Source: GCA-2709075 sp038146865
GTDB taxonomy: Bacteria; Pseudomonadota; Alphaproteobacteria; MPNO01; UBA2964
NCBI GenBank assembly: GCA_038146865.1
Contig: JAYQSL010000007.1
Span: forward strand, 124,001 to 188,000
Length of the DNA stretch: 64,000 bases
Reading direction: 5' to 3'
How positions within the stretch are numbered: the first letter of the stretch is position 1; the number at the start of each line of letters is the position of its first letter. Made by a program: the position numbers and the translations under genes. The notes under the pieces are model-generated. The model did not search any database and was not told where the DNA came from. It worked only from the letters and a program-made list of their open reading frames with translations. Shown piece by piece: positions 24,975-34,591 of the stretch.

Positions 24975-26303
24975 ATGTTGAAAATTTTCATAAATGGCAT
25001 CTCGGTAGTCCTTCTGTCCTTCGGCATTTGTCTTGATCCCGGAAGAAGTTTTGCGCAGCTCAGAGTAGATATAACGGATGGAAATCCGAAGCCATTGCCT
25101 ATCGCCGTAACAGAATTTTTTGGCGCTGACCCGAACGCTTCTAAGTTAGGAAATTCCATTGTCCGCGTTATTTCAAACGACCTTGAGAGGTCTGGGCTTT
25201 TCAAGTTAATCGATCGCAGGGCATTCATACAAAGCCGAGAGTCTTTGCGTCGGCTTCCTCAGTTTCCCGCTTGGCGCCAAATTAATGCTCAAGCCCTGGT
25301 TGTTGGGACTGCTCAAACGCTTGAAACCGGAAAACTGAGAGTGGATTTTCGTCTTTGGGATGTGTTTTCATCCAAGCAATTAATCGGCCGAAGGCTTGAG
25401 ACTGAACCTAGTAATTGGCGAAGAGTGGCGCATATTATTTCCGATTCAATATACAAGAGAATTACCGGAGAGGATGGTTATTTCGATACGAGGGTGGTTT
25501 ATGTTGCTGAAACAGGGCCGGCAAAAAAAAGGGTAAAGCGCCTCGCGATTATGGATCAAGATGGAGCCAATTTACGTTACCTAACCGACGGTTCAAATTT
25601 GGTTCTTACTCCCAGGTTTTCGCCAACCGCCCAGGAAATTACCTATTTGGCTTATGTAAACAATCGCCCTCGCGTTTATATCTACAACATAGATACAGGT
25701 CAAAGGGAAGCACTGGGAGATTTTCCGGGGATGAGCTTTGCTCCCCGTTTTTCCCCGGACGGCAATAGGGTGATTATGTCGATAGCAAAGAATGGAAACT
25801 CAGACATATATACAATGGATTTGCCTACCCGTCGGACAAAAAGATTGACCAAACACCCTGCTATAGATACGTCTCCTTCTTTTGCCCCGGATGGGCGTCG
25901 AATTGTCTTTAATTCGGATAGAGGTGGTCAACAACAACTCTATGTCATGACCTTAAGAGATCGTAGGGCACGCCGAATAAGCTATGGGACCGGTCGTTAT
26001 GCGACTCCGGTTTGGTCTCCAAGAGGTGACTTAATCGCTTTTACTAAAATGTTCAAAGGGGAGTTTGCGATTGGCGTAATGCGTCCAGATGGGTCTGGAG
26101 AAAGACTGTTGACCAAAGGCTTTTTAGTAGAAAGCCCAACTTGGGCACCAAATGGACGAGTTTTAATGTTTTTTCGGAAGGATCGTTTGGGAAAACAAAG
26201 CGGACAACCAAAGCTTTTTTCGATAGATCTCACTGGCTATAACGAGAGGCTGATTCCAACTCCTACATCATCCTCGGATCCAGCCTGGTCACCTTTAAAT
26301 TGA
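24975..26303 (+). CDS. tolB: Tol-Pal beta-propeller protein TolB
   Basis: The 442-residue protein has a signal peptide (cleavage near RSFAQ at 24-28), an N-terminal alpha/beta domain and a C-terminal six-bladed propeller. The repeated WD40-like signatures are PRFSPTAQEITYLAY, PRFSPDGNRVIMS, PSFAPDGRRIVFNSDRGG and PVWSPRGDLIAF. It acts in the periplasm between TolA and Pal. It begins nine bases after tolA. A strong inverted repeat lies between its stop and pal. Confidence 0.96.
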   Translation: MLKIFINGISVVLLSFGICLDPGRSFAQLRVDITDGNPKPLPIAVTEFFGADPNASKLGNSIVRVISNDLERSGLFKLIDRRAFIQSRESLRRLPQFPAWRQINAQALVVGTAQTLETGKLRVDFRLWDVFSSKQLIGRRLETEPSNWRRVAHIISDSIYKRITGEDGYFDTRVVYVAETGPAKKRVKRLAIMDQDGANLRYLTDGSNLVLTPRFSPTAQEITYLAYVNNRPRVYIYNIDTGQREALGDFPGMSFAPRFSPDGNRVIMSIAKNGNSDIYTMDLPTRRTKRLTKHPAIDTSPSFAPDGRRIVFNSDRGGQQQLYVMTLRDRRARRISYGTGRYATPVWSPRGDLIAFTKMFKGEFAIGVMRPDGSGERLLTKGFLVESPTWAPNGRVLMFFRKDRLGKQSGQPKLFSIDLTGYNERLIPTPTSSSDPAWSPLN

Positions 26304-26361
26304 TGAGATAGAACAATTTCATGATTAAATAAAAGGATTCTCGAAAAACTTCCTTGAAGTT

Positions 26362-26397
26362 GAGCGCGTCCGCGTTAGTGTAAGAGAGGACGCGCTC
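26362..26397 (+). terminator. Perfect 10-bp inverted repeat between tolB and pal
   Basis: GAGCGCGTCC at 26362-26371 pairs fully with GGACGCGCTC at 26388-26397 across a 16-base loop. No run of T follows, so it is not a textbook intrinsic terminator. It may be an attenuator, a Rho-related pause, or an RNA-stability element setting pal apart from tolQRAB. The AAAGGA ribosome-binding site of pal starts 21 bases downstream. Confidence 0.4.
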
Positions 26398-26430
26398 TAT
26401 TGGTTTGAAACAGTGCGAAAGGATGGCCTC

Positions 26431-26979
26431 ATGCGCTTGAAGTTGATTAGTATAATAATTCTTGGCTTTGCCCTATCGGGATGCGAGACCTCATCAGATG
26501 GAAGTGGGACCCTTGATACCGGTGCTGCCTCTGGGTCTGGTTCAACCAAGGTCTCTGTATTGAAATCGGCGGATATTAATTCAACCGATATAACAGCTCG
26601 TCCTTCGGAACCCGTTATTCCTCCTGGGACGCAGGAGGATCTTGTTGTCAATGTTGGCGATAGGGTTTTCTTTTCTACTGATAGTTTCCAACTTTCTGCT
26701 GAGTCCCGCGCCGTTCTCGAGAAACAGGCGAAATGGCTTAAACAAAATTTAGGAACGACCTTTAGTGTTGAGGGACATGCTGACGAACGGGGAACCAGAG
26801 AATACAATCTCGCTTTGGGAGAGCGCAGGGCATCAGCTGTAAGAGATTATTTGGTCGCACTTGGAGTTAATCCAAATCGTATCCAGACAATCAGCTATGG
26901 AAAGGAAAGGCCGGTTGACCCCAGATCAGTTGCAGAGGCTTGGTCTAAGAACAGGCGCGGCGTATCCGTAGTAAAATAG
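26431..26979 (+). CDS. pal: Peptidoglycan-associated lipoprotein Pal
   Basis: The ATG at 26431 has AAAGGA at 26418-26423. This gives 182 residues starting MRLKLISIIILGFALSGCET, where LSGC is the lipobox, so the mature protein is outer-membrane anchored through its cysteine. The C-terminal half is an OmpA-type domain with VEGHADERGTREYNLALGER, which binds peptidoglycan. An upstream ATG at 26413 is less likely. It is the outer-membrane end of the Tol-Pal bridge. Confidence 0.96.
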   Translation: MRLKLISIIILGFALSGCETSSDGSGTLDTGAASGSGSTKVSVLKSADINSTDITARPSEPVIPPGTQEDLVVNVGDRVFFSTDSFQLSAESRAVLEKQAKWLKQNLGTTFSVEGHADERGTREYNLALGERRASAVRDYLVALGVNPNRIQTISYGKERPVDPRSVAEAWSKNRRGVSVVK

Positions 26980-27024
26980 TAGATCATTGACATGAGGTGT
27001 CTTTAACGACCAGCGAGTGGGATT

Positions 27025-27864
27025 TTGTTGATCTCTCGGAGATTAGGATTTTGTCTAACCTTTGTTGGTTGCGTGTTGGTCAATGAAGTGGCAGTCGCGC
27101 AGTCGCAGGAGGCCGACGTGGCGTCATTTGCGCGCCAGGCGGTTCGCATTGATCAACTGGAGACTGAAATTAGAAGTCTGACGGGCCAAAACGAAAATAT
27201 AAACTTCAAAATTGGTCAATTAGAGAAACAAATTAAAAATCTCAAAGATAGTTTGAGCTCTGCGACGTTACAAATCCAGCGTCTCCAGGAGTTCAGGTCT
27301 TCCGCCCAATCGTTGCCAAACGGCACGTTTGATAAAAGTCCGGTTTCGTCAGGAAAATCAACTTCGTTCGAATCGGCGATGCGTGTCCCGGGCGCAGAGA
27401 AAGGGGCAAAAGCTCTGGGAGTTCTTAGGGTCGGTCAGGGTTCAAGCGCTAAGCCAGTTGATCCCTCCGCAGGCCTCTCACCCAAACAGCTCTATGAAAA
27501 GGCACAAGGTTTTTTAACCAAGGGAAGAGAGTTTGAAAAAGCAGTCGAGCTTCTGCAGATATTTGTAGGCAGATATCCCAAACATAAACTGGCCCCGAAT
27601 GCTCACTACTGGTTGGGACGAGCATATTTTGTTCGTCAAGAATTTCGAAAAGCTTCATTCTCCTTTGCTGAAGGACTACAAAAGTTTCCAAAGTCGCCAA
27701 AAGCATCTGCCAACCTTTTAAATTTGGGTATGGCTTTCCTGAGGCTAGGTAAAAGGCGAGATGCTTGCACAACCTGGGGGCAACTATCAGTGGCTTATCC
27801 TAAAGCGCCTGACGCAATCAAACGGCGAGTAGAACGCGAGCGCAAAAAAGCCAAGTGTCTTTAA
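27025..27864 (+). CDS. cpoB: Cell division coordinator CpoB (YbgF)
   Basis: The 279-residue exported protein has a signal peptide ending near VAVAQ, a coiled coil (about 35-95, with QLETEIRSL and IGQLEKQIKNL), a linker, and C-terminal TPR repeats (LYEKAQGFLTKGREFEKAV, HYWLGRAYFVRQEFRKASF). CpoB coordinates peptidoglycan synthesis with Tol-driven constriction and is the usual last gene of the tol-pal cluster. The start is TTG at 27025. It overlaps tilS by ten bases. Confidence 0.92.
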   Translation: MLISRRLGFCLTFVGCVLVNEVAVAQSQEADVASFARQAVRIDQLETEIRSLTGQNENINFKIGQLEKQIKNLKDSLSSATLQIQRLQEFRSSAQSLPNGTFDKSPVSSGKSTSFESAMRVPGAEKGAKALGVLRVGQGSSAKPVDPSAGLSPKQLYEKAQGFLTKGREFEKAVELLQIFVGRYPKHKLAPNAHYWLGRAYFVRQEFRKASFSFAEGLQKFPKSPKASANLLNLGMAFLRLGKRRDACTTWGQLSVAYPKAPDAIKRRVERERKKAKCL

Positions 27865-29168
27865 AGCCTGGCGTTTTGCAGACAAAAGTTTCTTCGTCCT
27901 TGCAATTTGAATTCAATCGCAAGATGGCCTCCTTAGGCCCTTTCGAGAACTATCCACATATTGCTGTTGCGCTTTCCGGAGGCGCTGACAGCACCGCTAT
28001 GCTCTATCTGCTAAAAGATTGGTCAAAGGCTTATGGGGCTAAAATTACGGCTTTAGTTGTAGACCATAAATTACGCTCAAATTCAACTTCTGAGGCTCTG
28101 CTCGTCCAGAAAAGGTCACAGGACTTAGGTATTAGATGTTATATTTTGACGTGGAACGATAGTAAACCGAGCGGCGGCCTTCAGGCCGCTGCTCGGGAGG
28201 CCAGATACAAACTTCTGGGTAATTGGTGTTTGAGCCATGGGGTGCTGCATTTAGCGGTAGCGCACAACAATGATGATCAAAATGAAACGGTCCTTATGCG
28301 TTTAAAGCATGGGTCAGGAGAATTTGGTCTCGCCGGCATCGCGGCCCAGCGTCAAATGGGCTGGGGGAGACTTATCAGGCCTTGCCTTATTTTTTCTCGG
28401 TCTTCACTACGTGAATATTTACGAAAAATGGGTGTGGCTTGGATTGAAGATCCCTCTAATCTTGATACAAAATTTGAGCGAGTAAGAGTTAGAAACGAAT
28501 TAAACGGTGGTTTAGAGCATGTAGATTTGGAAGCACCGTTTTTAGCCGCTACCAGAATGGAAATAGATTATAAAACAGCGGAATTCTTGGCTGGCGCTGC
28601 GATGATTTCCAATGCAGGGTACGCTCGTATTGATCTGGCGGCTTTACTAAAATTACCGGCTTGTTTGGGTCAGAGGATCTTAGGACATTTATGTGCGACG
28701 ATAGGGGGGGCTTCTTATTTGCCTCGTCAGGCCAAATCTTTGACCCTATTGAACTATTTGCACGCTGGAAAATTTCATGGAAGGACTTTGCACGGGTGCC
28801 ACTTAATAGAAAAAAATGGTGAATTAGTGATTTTTCGCGAGTGGAGACGTTGTCGGACTCAGAAAATTTCTGGAAACTCTTTTTCTACATGGGATAATCG
28901 TTTCAGTTTCCGTCTGCCGCCCATGACTGGCGTTTCGGTAGGCCCTTTGGGAGACTTTTACCCAGTAATCAAAAGCAAAAAGTTCAGAGATATTTCAATG
29001 CCGAGACTAGCAATTATGGCTTTACCAGGATTTTTTCGGGGGAAAACACTTTTAGCGGTGCCTCATTTGGGCTTTGGACGTTCAACCGAATATGATAGCC
29101 TTAGGCAGTTGGGTATAAACTTTAGACCTCTTAGGCCTGTTACTTGCGCCCCATTTTCTGTTGCTTAA
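27855..29168 (+). CDS. tilS: tRNA(Ile)-lysidine synthase
   Basis: The 437-residue protein has the N-type ATP pyrophosphatase loop SGGADST at 41-47, followed by VVDHKLR and the AHNNDDQNETVLMRLKHGSG stretch that binds the tRNA and ATP. It adds lysine to C34 of tRNA-Ile so that it reads AUA rather than AUG, an essential activity. The start is GTG at 27855 within cpoB; a later ATG in the MASLGPF stretch is possible. The C-terminal region is degenerate, as is usual. Confidence 0.93.
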   Translation: MSLKPGVLQTKVSSSLQFEFNRKMASLGPFENYPHIAVALSGGADSTAMLYLLKDWSKAYGAKITALVVDHKLRSNSTSEALLVQKRSQDLGIRCYILTWNDSKPSGGLQAAAREARYKLLGNWCLSHGVLHLAVAHNNDDQNETVLMRLKHGSGEFGLAGIAAQRQMGWGRLIRPCLIFSRSSLREYLRKMGVAWIEDPSNLDTKFERVRVRNELNGGLEHVDLEAPFLAATRMEIDYKTAEFLAGAAMISNAGYARIDLAALLKLPACLGQRILGHLCATIGGASYLPRQAKSLTLLNYLHAGKFHGRTLHGCHLIEKNGELVIFREWRRCRTQKISGNSFSTWDNRFSFRLPPMTGVSVGPLGDFYPVIKSKKFRDISMPRLAIMALPGFFRGKTLLAVPHLGFGRSTEYDSLRQLGINFRPLRPVTCAPFSVA

Positions 29169-29247
29169 TTCATTTTAGGCACCATCTAATGGGGAGGTTT
29201 CAACATGTTTGGGTGAAAGCTCTTTGCCCGAACAAGAGGATGTGGAA

Positions 29248-31182
29248 GTGGGAAATTTAGGAAAAAATCTAATTTTATGGCTCGTTATTGGCGCTCTGCT
29301 GGTTCTGCTGTTCAATATGTTTCAACAATCAGATGGACGAAATAGTAAAATTGGGATCCCTTTTTCAGACTTCGTTGCTGAGGTTGGAAATGGGCAAGTT
29401 AGAGAGGTAATGATAACGGGCAAAAGTATTGAAGGCTTTTACACGGATGGGAGAGCTTTCCGGACGTATGCGCCCGACGACCCTAATCTTGTAGAGAGAT
29501 TGACGAGCAAGGGGGTGGTGATAAGGGCTAAGCCCATTGAGGATGGCTCACCGAGTTTAGTGCAGATCCTTATTTCTTGGTTCCCAATGTTGCTGCTTAT
29601 CGCGGTTTGGATTTTCTTTATGCGCCAGATGCAGTCTGGTGGCGGCAAGGCGATGGGTTTTGGAAAATCAAAAGCAAAGCTTCTCACCGAAAAAGCCGGT
29701 CGCGTTACTTTTGAGGACGTTGCGGGCATAGATGAGGCAAAAACCGAGCTTGAAGAAGTTGTCGAATTTCTTAGGGATCCTCAAAAGTTTCAGAGGCTCG
29801 GGGGGAAAATACCCAAAGGCGTTCTTCTTGTAGGGCCGCCTGGGACCGGGAAAACGCTCCTTGCTAGAGCCATCGCAGGGGAAGCAAATGTGCCGTTTTT
29901 TACCATCTCCGGTTCTGATTTTGTAGAGATGTTCGTTGGTGTTGGTGCGAGTAGGGTTCGCGACATGTTTGAGCAGGGAAAGAAAAATGCACCCTGCTTG
30001 ATATTTATTGATGAGATAGATGCGGTGGGGCGACATCGCGGAGCGGGGCTCGGTGGTGGAAACGATGAGCGCGAGCAAACCCTAAACCAGCTTTTGGTAG
30101 AGATGGATGGTTTTGAGGCAAACGAGGGTGTCATCCTGATCGCGGCCACCAATCGGCCCGATGTCCTAGACCCTGCGTTGCTGAGGCCGGGAAGGTTTGA
30201 TCGTCAGGTCGTGGTACCCAATCCTGATATATTGGGCAGGGAGAAAATTCTTAAAGTCCATATGCGCAATGTTCCGACAGCACCAAATGTTGATGCTCGC
30301 GTCATCGCGCGTGGGACGCCCGGCTTTTCTGGAGCAGATTTGGCTAATTTGGTTAATGAAGCGGCTCTTTTAGCAGCGAGACGGAATAAGCGGCTCGTTA
30401 CAATGGAGGAGTTTGAGGAAGCGAAAGACAAAGTTCTGATGGGGGCGGAACGGCGCTCGATGGTGATGAGTGAGGAGGAAAAAGAGCTTACAGCTTATCA
30501 TGAAGCCGGGCATGCAATCGTTGGTCTTCATGTCCCTAAGCATGATCCCTTGCATAAAGTGACGATTATTCCGCGGGGCAGAGCACTTGGGGTCACTATG
30601 AATTTGCCTGAAAAAGATCAGTTATCAATGTCAAAAACTCAATTGACGTCGCGGATTGCCTCAATGTTTGGGGGACGTGTGGCCGAGGAAATGATCTTCG
30701 GTAAAGAAAACGTAACTACAGGTGCTAGCAACGACATCATGCAAGCGACAGGATTGGCAAGGAGAATGGTTACCGAGTTCGGGTTTAGCGAGAAACTGGG
30801 ACCTTTGCGATACAGTGAAAATCAAGAAGAGGTTTTCCTGGGACATTCTGTCACTCAGCAGAAAAATAATTCAGATGCTACCGCTGAAATAATCGACCTG
30901 GAGGTTCGGCGCATAGTCGAGGAAGGTGAAGCCACGGCAAGAAGTGTATTGGCTGAATTTAAAGATCAGTTAGAAAGCCTGGCTAAGGCGCTTTTGGAGT
31001 ATGAAACTTTATCTGGTGACGAGGTCGACTCGATTCTGAAAGGTGATGGCATTAATCGTCCAACGATCGATGACCCTCCCTCTGATCCTAGGGGTAGGTC
31101 TTCTGTTCCCTCAGCAGGAAGGAGAAAGAGCAATGAAGACGGCGGTGCTTCGGATTTGGAGCCCGAACCGCAGGGGACATAA
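29248..31182 (+). CDS. ftsH: ATP-dependent zinc metalloprotease FtsH
   Basis: From the GTG at 29248, with AGAGGA at 29235-29240, the protein is 644 residues and begins like other alphaproteobacterial FtsH (VGNLGKNLILWLVIGALLVL). There are two membrane segments (about 5-22 and 106-125), an AAA module with Walker A GPPGTGKT at 196-203, and the zinc motif HEAGH at 418-422. It degrades membrane and short-lived proteins such as LpxC and sigma-32 in model species. A TTG at 29209 would add 13 residues. An ATG at 29205 with a strong GGGGAGG site runs only three codons to a stop, as noted in the findings. Confidence 0.97.
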   Translation: MGNLGKNLILWLVIGALLVLLFNMFQQSDGRNSKIGIPFSDFVAEVGNGQVREVMITGKSIEGFYTDGRAFRTYAPDDPNLVERLTSKGVVIRAKPIEDGSPSLVQILISWFPMLLLIAVWIFFMRQMQSGGGKAMGFGKSKAKLLTEKAGRVTFEDVAGIDEAKTELEEVVEFLRDPQKFQRLGGKIPKGVLLVGPPGTGKTLLARAIAGEANVPFFTISGSDFVEMFVGVGASRVRDMFEQGKKNAPCLIFIDEIDAVGRHRGAGLGGGNDEREQTLNQLLVEMDGFEANEGVILIAATNRPDVLDPALLRPGRFDRQVVVPNPDILGREKILKVHMRNVPTAPNVDARVIARGTPGFSGADLANLVNEAALLAARRNKRLVTMEEFEEAKDKVLMGAERRSMVMSEEEKELTAYHEAGHAIVGLHVPKHDPLHKVTIIPRGRALGVTMNLPEKDQLSMSKTQLTSRIASMFGGRVAEEMIFGKENVTTGASNDIMQATGLARRMVTEFGFSEKLGPLRYSENQEEVFLGHSVTQQKNNSDATAEIIDLEVRRIVEEGEATARSVLAEFKDQLESLAKALLEYETLSGDEVDSILKGDGINRPTIDDPPSDPRGRSSVPSAGRRKSNEDGGASDLEPEPQGT

Positions 31183-31211
31183 ATAACTCGGGTGTCGCCG
31201 TCAGTTTTGTT

Positions 31212-32318
31212 ATGGACCCCATCTCGCTATCAGAATTGCCGAGTAAATTCGATTTTGGCGGCACTAAGGATGCCCCAATTGGGCTCCGTCCGAGGGGACT
31301 TTGGAAATCAGCGGTTACGGAGGGTCAACAACTCCCTTTTTTAGGGGGGCCGCATGTTTTTAGCAATCTTGAGATCTTCCTGAAGATCCGACAACATCTA
31401 GCTATTATTGAAGTTGATCATGGACATGCGACCCGGTGGGCGGACACTATGGGAGGTGGGGATCGATTTAGATCGGCTTTGTCCATGTTGACAAAAAAGC
31501 GCTCTCCTTTTGTGGGTCTGAACACACAAAAACCAAACATAATGGGAATAATAAACGTCACCCCAGACAGTTTTTATGCTGGTAGCAGGTTTGACCCTGT
31601 AGAAGCTGTGGATAAAGCTTACCGTATGATTGAGGATGGAGCAGATATTATCGATATAGGCGGAGAGTCTTCTCGTCCCGGTAGTAATCCTACTCCCAAG
31701 GAACAAGAAATGGATCGCGTGTTACCAGTAATAGAGAAGCTGCAAGGCTGTGGCGTTCCATTGTCGATTGACACAAGGCGCTCGGCTGTCATGCGAGAGG
31801 CTATCTCTGCAGGTGTGTCGATCGTAAACGATGTAACGGCGCTATCAGACGAGGGGGCGATTAAAGTGCTTAAAGAAAATCCGCACGTATCAGTGGTTTT
31901 AATGCACGCTCAGGGTATCCCGAGGAACATGCAAAATAATCCCCGATATAACCACGTCACTTATGAGGTTTTATGTTTTCTTCTCCATCAAGTCCTTAAA
32001 TGTAAAGCCGCCGGTATCGAACGTAGCAGGATAGCTGTTGATCCAGGTTTTGGTTTTGGCAAGACTTTTGACCAAAATGTTCAAATGTTGAGGGAACTTG
32101 CCATGCTTCACTGTACTGGTTGCGTTATATTGGCAGGTATCTCGCGCAAGTCTTTTTTGGGTGCTATTACAAACCAAACTGAAGCAGAAGGTAGATTGTC
32201 AGCGTCCGTCGCCGCGTCTATAGCGGCTTTGTCGCAAGGCGCTCAAATTCATAGGGTCCATGATGTCAAAGAAGTCAGGCAGGCCTTTGCGGTTTACGAT
32301 CGCGTCAACGCCGATTGA
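31212..32318 (+). CDS. folP: Dihydropteroate synthase
   Basis: The 368-residue enzyme joins para-aminobenzoate to dihydropterin pyrophosphate. The catalytic TIM barrel is clear: IMGIINVTPDSFYAG near 113-127, DIGGESSRPGS near 155, SIDTRRSAVM and IVNDVTALSD, and the C-terminal DPGFGFGKTF and ISRKSFLG. About 105 extra residues precede the barrel, as in other alphaproteobacterial DHPS. It lies between ftsH and glmM, the common arrangement. folB lies at 41.3 kb. Confidence 0.95.
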   Translation: MDPISLSELPSKFDFGGTKDAPIGLRPRGLWKSAVTEGQQLPFLGGPHVFSNLEIFLKIRQHLAIIEVDHGHATRWADTMGGGDRFRSALSMLTKKRSPFVGLNTQKPNIMGIINVTPDSFYAGSRFDPVEAVDKAYRMIEDGADIIDIGGESSRPGSNPTPKEQEMDRVLPVIEKLQGCGVPLSIDTRRSAVMREAISAGVSIVNDVTALSDEGAIKVLKENPHVSVVLMHAQGIPRNMQNNPRYNHVTYEVLCFLLHQVLKCKAAGIERSRIAVDPGFGFGKTFDQNVQMLRELAMLHCTGCVILAGISRKSFLGAITNQTEAEGRLSASVAASIAALSQGAQIHRVHDVKEVRQAFAVYDRVNAD

Positions 32319-32393
32319 ATCGCTCGCATTGAAGCTTTGGTTGCGGACAAATTACCAAAGTTGAGTGAATAGACGTCAATCGGGAGTTTTGGA

Positions 32394-33740
32394 ATGGTAG
32401 CAGCATTATTTGGTACAGACGGCGTTCGCGGTGAAGTTAATAAATACCCTATGACACCGGACATAGCGATGCGGATCGCTATAGCGGCTGGACGGGTATT
32501 AATGAGAGGATCACACCGTCACACGGTTGTTATCGGCAAAGATACAAGAATTTCTGGATATATGTTTGAGCCTGCGCTTACTGCAGGCTTTATTTCGATA
32601 GGTATGGACGTGACATTGGTCGGTCCGATGCCTTCGCCGGCTTTGGCTATGCTTACTCGCAGCCTCCGAGCGGATCTCGGCGTAATGATCTCTGCTTCGC
32701 ATAACCCTCATGAGGACAATGGAATTAAGTTTTTCGGTCCTGACGGTTATAAACTTTCTGATGACAAGGAACAAAAAATAGAATCACTAGTAATTTCTGA
32801 TTTGGAAAATTCTTTAGCGGAACCTAAACACATTGGTAGGGCGAGGAGACTGGAGGATGCTAGCGGGCGGTATATAGAGTTCGTTAAGAATACCTTTCCA
32901 AAAGAACTTAGGCTTGATGGGTTGAAAGTTGTTATAGATTGTGCGAACGGGGCAGCCTATAAAGCTGCTCCGCAAGTTTTATGGGAACTCGGTGCAGAAA
33001 TAATCTCCATCGGTAATTTGCCCGATGGATTCAATATAAATTTGGGGTGCGGGAGTACTGACACTTCGTTAATGCAAAAAACCGTTGTTGAGTCAGGGGC
33101 GGATCTAGGTATTGCGCTGGATGGCGATGCAGACAGGGTTTTATTATCAGATGAGAAAGGTAATCTTGTTGATGGAGATCAGATAATCGGAGTAATTGCT
33201 CAGTCTTTGCTGGAGGATGATCAATTGCGGGGTGGCGGTGTGGTTGCCACCTTGATGTCAAATTTAGGCTTAGAGAGCTATATTAAAGGATTGGGTCTTA
33301 AATTTATCCGAACCGACATAGGTGATCGTTATGTAATCCAAGCAATGTTGCGCGATGGCATGAACTTAGGAGGTGAGCAATCTGGGCACATAATTTTGAG
33401 TGATTACAATTCGACCGGAGATGGATTGGTCGCTAGTCTCAGAGTATTGTCAACTTTGTTGAAAGCTAAAACGCCCGCTAGCCAATTGTGTTCTAAGTTT
33501 GAGGCCTGTCCACAAAAGCTCGAAAATATTCCCTTCTATGGCGAAAACCCACTCAAGGATACGGCACTTCAAGAAAAAATATTGAAGCAAAAAGAACGAC
33601 TTTCTGGCAGCGGCCGTTTGCTTATTAGAGAGTCTGGAACTGAACGTATAATAAGAATTATGTGTGAAAGTGATAATCCCGAGTTGTTGGATGAGGTGAT
33701 GGACGAATTAGTCGACGTTATCAGTGGCGCGACGGGGTAA
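32394..33740 (+). CDS. glmM: Phosphoglucosamine mutase
   Basis: The 448-residue enzyme converts glucosamine 6-phosphate to the 1-phosphate for UDP-GlcNAc, peptidoglycan and lipid A. Seen are LFGTDGVRGEVN at the start, the phosphoserine loop ISASHNPHEDNGIKFF near 100, the metal loop DGDADR near 241-246, the sugar loop GGEQSGH near 324-330 and RESGTERIIRIM near the end. The sequence is complete. Confidence 0.97.
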   Translation: MVAALFGTDGVRGEVNKYPMTPDIAMRIAIAAGRVLMRGSHRHTVVIGKDTRISGYMFEPALTAGFISIGMDVTLVGPMPSPALAMLTRSLRADLGVMISASHNPHEDNGIKFFGPDGYKLSDDKEQKIESLVISDLENSLAEPKHIGRARRLEDASGRYIEFVKNTFPKELRLDGLKVVIDCANGAAYKAAPQVLWELGAEIISIGNLPDGFNINLGCGSTDTSLMQKTVVESGADLGIALDGDADRVLLSDEKGNLVDGDQIIGVIAQSLLEDDQLRGGGVVATLMSNLGLESYIKGLGLKFIRTDIGDRYVIQAMLRDGMNLGGEQSGHIILSDYNSTGDGLVASLRVLSTLLKAKTPASQLCSKFEACPQKLENIPFYGENPLKDTALQEKILKQKERLSGSGRLLIRESGTERIIRIMCESDNPELLDEVMDELVDVISGATG

Positions 33741-33791
33741 CTATCTAACTGGTTTGATACTTAAATTGCTAAGTTATTTCGAGGAGGGTCT

Positions 33792-34586
33792 GTGGTTGGA
33801 CGTGTTTTAATAGTAGCCGGTTCTGACTCGGGGGGAGGGGCTGGCATTCAAGCTGATATTAAAGCTGTAAGTGCATTAGACTGTTTTGCTGCTACGGCGA
33901 TAACCGCGCTTACTGCTCAAAATACTCTTGGGGTCCATGATGTTTATCCAGTCCACGCGGAATTTATTGATAAACAAATAAACGTAGTGATGACAGATAT
34001 TGGTGCCGATTGCATTAAGACAGGGATGTTGCATGATGCGGAAACAATCAAGTGCGTAGTTCGCGCTATTGACAGGGATGGGGCGGGGATACCATTGGTA
34101 GCTGATCCAGTAATGGTTGCCAAAGGCGGCGCCAGGCTCCTTCTAGAAGATGCGGTGGTCGCTCTCAACGAATATTTGATACCGAGGGCAACTCTGCTGA
34201 CCCCCAATATTCCTGAGGCGGAGGCGCTCACGGGTATTAAGGCCTTAGATGAGTCAGCGTTGAGTCAAATTGGAGAGACTTTATTAGAGAAAGGAGCACA
34301 ATCCGTCCTGCTCAAAGGCGGACATTTAAACGGATCAACTATTGTCGATAGGCTCTTTAGTTCATCTGGAGTAGAACTTTTTGAGAATCCAAGAATAAAC
34401 ACCAAACACACTCACGGAACTGGGTGTACTCTTGCTTCTGCGGTAGCAGCAGGCATTTCTGATGGTTTGAGTATTTCAGAAGCTGTTAATAGGGCTGAGA
34501 TTTATTTGCATAAAGCTATTTCAGGAGCTCCAGGCTTTGGATTAGGTCACGGACCAATCGATCATACACATACGGTGCGGAATTAG
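33792..34586 (+). CDS. thiD: Hydroxymethylpyrimidine/phosphomethylpyrimidine kinase
   Basis: The 264-residue ribokinase-fold enzyme phosphorylates HMP and HMP-P for thiamine synthesis. Signatures are VAGSDSGGGAGIQADIKA at 7-24, DPVMVAKGG near 100, LTPNIPEAEALTG near 135 and the catalytic THGTGCTLASAVAA near 206. The start is GTG at 33792 with GAGGAGGG at 33781-33788. It converges on the MarR gene, six bases apart. Confidence 0.95.
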   Translation: MVGRVLIVAGSDSGGGAGIQADIKAVSALDCFAATAITALTAQNTLGVHDVYPVHAEFIDKQINVVMTDIGADCIKTGMLHDAETIKCVVRAIDRDGAGIPLVADPVMVAKGGARLLLEDAVVALNEYLIPRATLLTPNIPEAEALTGIKALDESALSQIGETLLEKGAQSVLLKGGHLNGSTIVDRLFSSSGVELFENPRINTKHTHGTGCTLASAVAAGISDGLSISEAVNRAEIYLHKAISGAPGFGLGHGPIDHTHTVRN

Positions 34587-34591
34587 TTTGC

